Shown piece after piece: positions 59,751-64,000 of a DNA stretch of 64,000 nt. The number at the start of each line of letters is the position of its first letter. Positions within the stretch are counted from its first letter, which is position 1. Location: the NCBI RefSeq assembly GCF_009865135.1, contig NZ_WWGH01000002.1, positions 1,364,001 through 1,428,000 on the forward strand. Direction: 5' to 3'. The position numbers and the translations under genes are program-made. Below the pieces are notes generated by a model that saw nothing but the letters and a program-made list of their open reading frames with translations, did no database searches and was not told the origin of the DNA. The stretch is from Streptomyces sp. SID8374. Its GTDB lineage: Bacteria > Actinomycetota > Actinomycetes > Streptomycetales > Streptomycetaceae.

Positions 59751-59780
59751 GATTAAGAAGTGAACGGAACAAGGTGTCAA
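59751..59780 (-). promoter_or_regulatory. promoter of the ThuA-type gene
   Basis: Minus strand TTGACA (59780-59775), 18 bp, TTAATC (59756-59751). The implied start of transcription near 59744 leaves a 40-nt leader containing AAAGGA before ATG 59705. Confidence 0.55.
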
Positions 59781-59920
59781 GGCTTTGGTCCGGGCCTGTT
59801 CCCATGCAGGCGCGGGGCGGTGTCCGTGCGGGCGGTGGCTAGCCCTAAAGGCCAGAGGTGCAAGGGAGTTGGCGCCGGGCTCCGCTGGTCGGCCCGGATT
59901 CACCCTCCGTACGCGCAGTC

Positions 59921-59949
59921 TTGACGTGTTCACGGAACGGGCCTAACTT
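59921..59949 (+). promoter_or_regulatory. housekeeping-type promoter of the ricin-lectin exoenzyme gene
   Basis: TTGACG, 17 bp, TAACTT: a good match to the HrdB consensus. Start of RNA would be near 59956, giving a leader of about 36 nt to ATG 59992. Confidence 0.7.
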
Positions 59950-59991
59950 CACGGCCTGAAGAAAGCCCCGCCCCCCACCCCGGAGACACAT

Positions 59992-60156
59992 ATGAGAATG
60001 CCCGGCCTCCTCGCGCCCCGAGGCCCGCGCCGCGACGGACACAGACCCCGGCGCCTCGCCGTTCCGCTGCTGGCCCTCGGCGGACTGGTGGGCTCCCTAC
60101 TCACCGCCGTCGCGACGGCCCCCGCCGCCCAGGCCGCCGAACTCCCCACCGGATGA
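59992..60156 (+). pseudogene. signal-peptide fragment separated from its enzyme by an in-frame TGA
   Basis: ATG 59992 has a good site (GGAGA, 6 nt) and encodes 54 residues ending in a classical signal peptide (LLALGGLVGSLLTAVATAPA, then AQAAELPTG) before TGA at 60154-60156. The frame continues without a break into the exoenzyme. A single base change (TGG or CGA to TGA) would explain it. A stem GCCGCT-CAT-AGCGGC lies at 60169-60183, 12 nt after the TGA. Confidence 0.75.
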
Positions 60157-60162
60157 GCCACC

Positions 60163-62226
60163 GTGACGGCCGCTCATAGCGGCAAGTGCGTGGGCTCGGC
60201 GGCCGCCGGGACCGCCGACGGCACGGCGGTCCAGCAGTACACCTGCAACGGCAGCAACGCCCAGCAGTGGCAGTTCCGGTCCGTCGGCGGAGGCTATGTA
60301 CGGGTCGACAACCGCAACGACGCGGCGAAGAGCTGGGACGTGACGAACGTGTCCACCGCCGACGCCGCGCCCGTACAACTCTGGTCGTACTCCGGCGGAC
60401 TGAACCAGCAGTGGCTGCCCGTCGAGGAGCCCGGCGGGGCCTTCCACTTCGTGAACCGCAACAGCGGCAAGTGCCTCGACATCCCGGCCGCCTCCACCGC
60501 CGACAGCGCCCGCGTCCAGCAGTACACCTGCAACGGATCGGCCGCGCAGTCCTTCCGGGTCGGAGCCACCGGCGTACCGAACCCGCCCGGCACCCCCGAC
60601 TTCGGCCCCAATGTCTCCGTCTTCGACCCCGCCACACCGAGGGCGACCATCCAGAACAAGCTCAACCAGGTCTTCGCCCAGCAGGAGACCAACCAGTTCG
60701 GCTCCCAGCGGCAGGCCCTTCTCTTCAAGCCAGGCCGCTACGACGTCGACGCCAACGTCGGCTTCTACACCCAGGTCGCCGGGCTCGGCCTCTCACCCGA
60801 CGACGTCACGATCAACGGCGGCGTCCACGTCGAGGCCGACTGGTTCCAAGGGAACGCCACCCACAACTTCTGGCGCTCCGCCGAGAACCTGTCGGTCAAC
60901 CCGCCCTCCGGCACCGACCGCTGGGCCGTGTCGCAGGCCGCCCCGTACCGCCGTATGCACGTTCGCGGCAACCTCCAACTCGACGACGGCGGCTGGTCCA
61001 GCGGCGGCTTCATGGCCGACTCCAAGATCGACGGCCAGGTCCGCTCCGGCACCCAGCAGCAGTGGCTCTACCGCAACAGCCAGTGGAACAGCTGGACCGG
61101 CTCCAACTGGAACATGGTCTTCGTCGGCGACGTCAACGCCCCCGCCAACAGCTTCCCCAACCCGCCCTACACCACGGTCGCCCAGACACCGGTGAGCCGT
61201 GAGAAGTCTTTCCTGTACGTGGACGGGGCCGGCGCCTACCAGGTCTTCGTACCGGCCCTGCGGACCAACACCCAGGGCACCAGCTGGGGTTCGGGCACGC
61301 CCGCCGGACAGTCGCTCCCCATCAGCCAGTTCTTCATCGTGAAACCGTGCGCCACCGCCTCCCAGATCAACGCGGCGCTCGCGGAGGGCAAGAACCTCCT
61401 CTTCACCCCCGGCGTCTACCGCCTCGACCAGACCATCAACGTCACCCGCGCCAACACCGTCGTCCTCGGCCTGGGGATCGCCACCGTCATCCCCGAGAAC
61501 GGCATCACCGCGTTCGACGTCGCCGATGTCGACGGCGTCAAGATCGCCGGAATCCTGATCGACGCAGGGACCGTCAACTCACCGACCCTGATGCGGATCG
61601 GGCAGCCGGGAGCGAGCGCCCGGCACACCGCCAACCCCACCTCGCTGCACGACGTCTTCTTCCGCATCGGCGGCGCGGCCGTCGGCAAGGCCACCCAGAG
61701 CCTTGTCGTCAACAGCTCCGACGTCATCGGCGACCACCTGTGGCTCTGGCGCGGCGACCACGGCACCGGCATCGGCTGGAACACCAACACCGCCGCCACC
61801 GGCCTCGTCGTCAACGGCACCGACGTGACGATGTACGGGCTGTTCGTCGAGCACTACCAGCAGCACCAGGTCATCTGGAACGGCAACGGCGGCCGCACGT
61901 ACTTCTTCCAGAACGAGATGCCCTACGACCCGCCCAACCAGGCGGCCTGGATGAACGGTTCGACCCGCGGCTACGACGCGTACAAGGTCTCCCCGTCCGT
62001 CACCCGCCACGAGGCGTGGGGCCTGGGCAGCTACTGCTTCTTCAACGCCAACCCGTCCGTGGTCGCCGAGCGTGCCTTCGAGGCGCCGAACACGGCGGGC
62101 GTGCGCTTCCGCAACATGGTGACCGTCTCGCTCGGCGGTACGGGAACCATCAACCGCGTCATCAACAACTCGGGAGGACCGTCCAACTCCAGTACCAACG
62201 TGGCCAATCTGGTGGCCTACCCCTAG
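60163..62226 (+). CDS. ricin-lectin / parallel beta-helix exoenzyme (GH55- or pectate-lyase-like), 5' part interrupted
   Basis: 687 aa if started at GTG 60163, in the same frame as the signal peptide upstream of the TGA. Ricin-type lectin domain (about residues 1-130: SGKCVGSAAAGTADGTAVQQ, later SGKCLDIPAA), then two right-handed beta-helix halves (KPGRYDVDANVGFYTQVAGLG; TPGVYRLDQTINVTRANTVV; DVADVDGVKIAGILIDAG). Proteins of this build are exported polysaccharide hydrolases. Without the signal peptide the product would stay inside. Its TAG stop overlaps the first bases of the MITE-like element. Confidence 0.75.
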   Translation: MTAAHSGKCVGSAAAGTADGTAVQQYTCNGSNAQQWQFRSVGGGYVRVDNRNDAAKSWDVTNVSTADAAPVQLWSYSGGLNQQWLPVEEPGGAFHFVNRNSGKCLDIPAASTADSARVQQYTCNGSAAQSFRVGATGVPNPPGTPDFGPNVSVFDPATPRATIQNKLNQVFAQQETNQFGSQRQALLFKPGRYDVDANVGFYTQVAGLGLSPDDVTINGGVHVEADWFQGNATHNFWRSAENLSVNPPSGTDRWAVSQAAPYRRMHVRGNLQLDDGGWSSGGFMADSKIDGQVRSGTQQQWLYRNSQWNSWTGSNWNMVFVGDVNAPANSFPNPPYTTVAQTPVSREKSFLYVDGAGAYQVFVPALRTNTQGTSWGSGTPAGQSLPISQFFIVKPCATASQINAALAEGKNLLFTPGVYRLDQTINVTRANTVVLGLGIATVIPENGITAFDVADVDGVKIAGILIDAGTVNSPTLMRIGQPGASARHTANPTSLHDVFFRIGGAAVGKATQSLVVNSSDVIGDHLWLWRGDHGTGIGWNTNTAATGLVVNGTDVTMYGLFVEHYQQHQVIWNGNGGRTYFFQNEMPYDPPNQAAWMNGSTRGYDAYKVSPSVTRHEAWGLGSYCFFNANPSVVAERAFEAPNTAGVRFRNMVTVSLGGTGTINRVINNSGGPSNSSTNVANLVAYP

Positions 62227-62346
62227 GGCCTGTCGTCAAACTGCCGTCTGCCGTGCGACGCCTGGCACGCACGCTCGCGGCGATCGCACGCACGAGACAT
62301 CGCGCGGCCGCCCTTCGGGCGACGACGGCATTTGACGACAGGCCCT
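62225..62346. mobile_element. 122-bp MITE-like palindromic element
   Basis: Termini AGGGCCTGTCGTCAAA (62225-62240) and TTTGACGACAGGCCCT (62331-62346) are perfect 16-bp inverted repeats; further pairing includes GCCGTC / GACGGC. No open frame inside. No clear target duplication flanks it. Its first two bases supply part of the upstream gene's TAG stop. Confidence 0.65.
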
Positions 62347-62380
62347 GGGCTCCAAGCTCCCCACCTCTGCTGGGCCGCGC

Positions 62381-63142
62381 TCAGGTCGGTTTGACGCTGC
62401 GGCCCAGCAGAGCCGTCACATCCACCGTCTCGTCCGCCGACGGAGTCCGCGCGGGCACCGGACGGTCGAAGCCGGAGAAGCTCACGGACCCCTCCTCGTC
62501 CGCCCCGCGCACGGTGATCCGCACCGGGTACGGTTCACCCTCGGTGGCGACGTACACCGTCACCCGCTCCTCGCCCTGGGTGCGGGTCACCGGAATGACG
62601 GGCGCGCCGTTCACCTCGGTCTCCCGGCCCTTCGTCAGCGTGCCGCGCTCCGTGGCGTCGGGGTTGTCCTTGATCAACTCGCGGAAGGTGTCGAGGTCGC
62701 AGGTCTCGGTGACCGTCAGCAGGCGGGGGTCGTCGGCCTTCGCCTTCATGTAGCGGCCGTCGAGGATCGCGTCGAAGGTGGAGCCGCCGATCGGGACGTG
62801 GGTCTCCCAGAACGCCTTGTCCGGCTTGAGCCAGACGTCGTCGGCGCGCTTCACGATCTCCACGGAGCCGTCCTCGCCCATGTCGACGCCGCCCGCGCAG
62901 TTGCCCTCCCGGTCCAGCGTCAGATCGACGCTCATCCGGTCGCCGCTCCCGTCGAGACTGCCCCGTGCGCTCAGGTGCAGGGAGGAGACCCCGAGCAGCG
63001 CGTCGCGGGAGCGGTCCGCGATCTGCTCGGCGGTGAGCGAGGCGATGTCGTCGTCAGCCTGCGCGACCGCGCCACCCGTGACGGTGAGAGCGACGGCCGC
63101 CGCACCCGCTGCCGCCCGTGCGGCCCAACGGTGTCCGCTCAC
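62381..63142 (-). CDS. secreted LppX/LprG-like protein
   Basis: 253 aa from GTG 63142 (AGGAGG just upstream). Signal peptide (AAGAAAVALTVTGGAVAQA) without a lipobox Cys at the usual place, then a LolA/LppX-like fold (TAEQIADRSRDALLGVSSLH, SVDLTLDREGNCAGGVDMG, RADDVWLKPDKAFWE, RYMKAKADDPRL). Relatives carry lipids or act at the cell envelope. No operon partner; the upstream gap holds a small palindrome. Confidence 0.82.
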   Translation of the reverse strand: MSGHRWAARAAAGAAAVALTVTGGAVAQADDDIASLTAEQIADRSRDALLGVSSLHLSARGSLDGSGDRMSVDLTLDREGNCAGGVDMGEDGSVEIVKRADDVWLKPDKAFWETHVPIGGSTFDAILDGRYMKAKADDPRLLTVTETCDLDTFRELIKDNPDATERGTLTKGRETEVNGAPVIPVTRTQGEERVTVYVATEGEPYPVRITVRGADEEGSVSFSGFDRPVPARTPSADETVDVTALLGRSVKPT

Positions 63143-63296
63143 GTCGCCTCCTCGGAAAGGCCCCGGTCAGGGGCGCGCGAACCAGTGTGACCGGCACTTT
63201 CGAGCGTACGCCGGGAGTGGGGGCGCCGCCCGGCGCGCGTACGGAGAGTGAAGTGCGGCGGTGTTTTCGGCCACGGAGCGTGGGCAGAGGTGCGGC

Positions 63297-63312
63297 GATC
63301 CCGCTCGGGATC
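63297..63312. promoter_or_regulatory. palindrome upstream of the small secreted protein
   Basis: GATCCC-GCTC-GGGATC, perfect 6-bp arms, followed by two CACGTACG copies (near 63313 and 63338). Possible regulator site in the 228-bp gap between divergent genes. Confidence 0.35.
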
Positions 63313-63370
63313 ACGTACGGGACGCACCACGAAGGTCACGTACGCGCAGGTACTTCCACGAAGGAGAACC

Positions 63371-63763
63371 ATGAAGCTGTTCACGGGGACGAGGAGCAAG
63401 GGCGCCACGGCTGCGGGCAAGCGGCCCCGGGCGGTCCTCCGGGCGCTCGCCGTCATCTCGACGGCCGTCGCGCTGGCGATCCCGGTCACCACGGCGACCG
63501 CGACACCGGCCGCCGCGCCGGCCGCGATTCCGCCCGGCCTCTCCTGCCACACCGGCAAGCACGCCATCGACGAGTACACGGGCTTCGCGCTCTGTCGCAA
63601 CAACGGGAGCCGGACGCAGACCTTCTGGGTCCACCTGGTCTGCGGCTGGGCACCGGACGTCGACGGCAACCGTGTCACGGTGCGGCCCGGGGAGTCGGAC
63701 CAGTCCACCGCGCACTGCGGGAAGATCGGCACGGGCATCGGCGAGGTCCACGTCCGCCCGTGA
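63371..63763 (+). CDS. small secreted protein
   Basis: 130 aa from ATG 63371 (AAGGAG, spacing 5). Signal peptide (ALAVISTAVALAIPVTTATA) with Ala-rich cleavage region, then a mature domain of about 75 residues with four Cys (LSCHTG, ALCRNN, LVCGWA, AHCGKIG) that could form two disulphides. No family recognised. The following 178 bp contain TTAC-6-GTAA (near 63865), a possible operator for the last gene. Confidence 0.75.
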   Translation: MKLFTGTRSKGATAAGKRPRAVLRALAVISTAVALAIPVTTATATPAAAPAAIPPGLSCHTGKHAIDEYTGFALCRNNGSRTQTFWVHLVCGWAPDVDGNRVTVRPGESDQSTAHCGKIGTGIGEVHVRP

Positions 63764-63941
63764 CGCCGGGGCCTTGAGGCCCGTGGCGCCGAGGCAGCCG
63801 CAACGCCCCGGCGGCCGGAACGGCCGGAGTGGCCGCACCGGTTGAGCGCGCCGCCTCCTCTCGTTACCCTCCAGTAAGTACGTGTGGGAAGCGGCCGGGA
63901 CGACCGGCCGACCCCGCGGCCACGAGGGAGGCGGCACGCCC

Positions 63942-64000
63942 ATGTCCTCAGCGGAGCCCACCGAGCAGACCGGACCGGCCCTGCGGTCGCACCCCGAGCG
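63942..64000 (+). CDS. unidentified protein (N-terminus only)
   Basis: ATG 63942 with GAGGGAGG upstream starts a frame that runs off the right edge after 19 complete codons (MSSAEPTEQTGPALRSHPE). Too short to identify. Confidence 0.5.
   Translation, partial: MSSAEPTEQTGPALRSHPE

Noticed and set aside
60154..60156. Selenocysteine codon
   Set aside because: The hairpin after the TGA has a CAT triloop and lacks the features of a bacterial SECIS, and a Sec residue right after a signal peptide of a lectin enzyme would serve no known function; mutation or error is simpler.
1..64000. tRNA, rRNA, riboswitch or phage/integrative element signatures
   Set aside because: I looked for cloverleaf-like segments, integrases, transposases and phage structural genes and saw none; a dedicated RNA search could still find a small RNA.

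Overview
The window is high-GC DNA with strong third-position GC bias, GTG/TTG starts, ATGA/GTGA start-stop overlaps and many Streptomyces-type families (GluABCD uptake, ROK kinase next to a sugar ABC system, F420-type oxidoreductases, ricin-lectin exoenzymes). It is best read as a chromosomal accessory region of a Streptomyces. No tRNA, rRNA, CRISPR array, transposase or phage gene was seen.

Layout. 1-3.4 kb: allantoin catabolism (partial allR repressor, allB, allC), closed by a strong bidirectional hairpin. 3.4-12.1 kb: mixed metabolism and regulation, with two reductases, a TetR regulator, an EamA exporter, a NarL-type two-component pair, a P450 and a Gfo/Idh/MocA dehydrogenase. 12.2-17.6 kb: a GntR-controlled sugar ABC transporter (binding protein, permease, single-domain ATPase) followed by a ROK kinase. 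17.7-23.9 kb: a membrane-anchored protein, a PcaL-like fusion, a metallo-beta-lactamase-fold protein, exonuclease III, an HTH/Clp-N protein, a dehydrogenase and a small conserved protein. 24-27.2 kb: gluABCD-type amino-acid ABC operon. 27.2-32.2 kb: secreted hydrolase, L,D-transpeptidase and a MurJ-like flippase.

32.3-43.9 kb is the most interesting block. Two divergent operons share a 356-bp intergenic region. Rightward: an ACP-adenylate ligase fusion, an intact ketosynthase, a shortened ketosynthase-like partner whose catalytic Cys is replaced by Pro, a free ACP and a ketoreductase. Leftward: a second adenylate ligase, a hotdog thioesterase, an MFS exporter and an AsnB-type amidotransferase. 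This has the composition of a small type II polyketide/fatty-acid-like biosynthetic cluster that would make, possibly amidate, and export an acyl product. I cannot match it to a known pathway.

43.9-52 kb: an anchored protein of unknown function, gamma-glutamyltransferase, a GH75-type chitosanase, an extra methionine aminopeptidase divergent from an XRE regulator across a long palindrome, a PPOX protein, a Streptomyces hypothetical, and an aldo/keto reductase behind a MerR-type promoter with a 19-bp spacer. 52.2-58.6 kb: a five-gene reductive pyrimidine (or hydantoin/ureide) operon of beta-ureidopropionase, class III aminotransferase, dihydropyrimidinase, LLM oxidoreductase and NCS1 permease. 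58.7-64 kb: secreted proteins, including two divergent exoenzyme genes that both carry 5' lesions (a probable frameshift in a C5 run and an in-frame TGA after the signal peptide), then a 122-bp MITE-like palindromic element.

Two themes recur. First, several genes end in short degenerate tandem arrays that copy the last codons and stop region (after the TetR, histidine kinase, class III aminotransferase and 51-kb aldo/keto reductase genes). Second, at least nine genes have a TANNNT box 6-7 nt before the start codon and no ribosome-binding site, as expected for leaderless transcripts.
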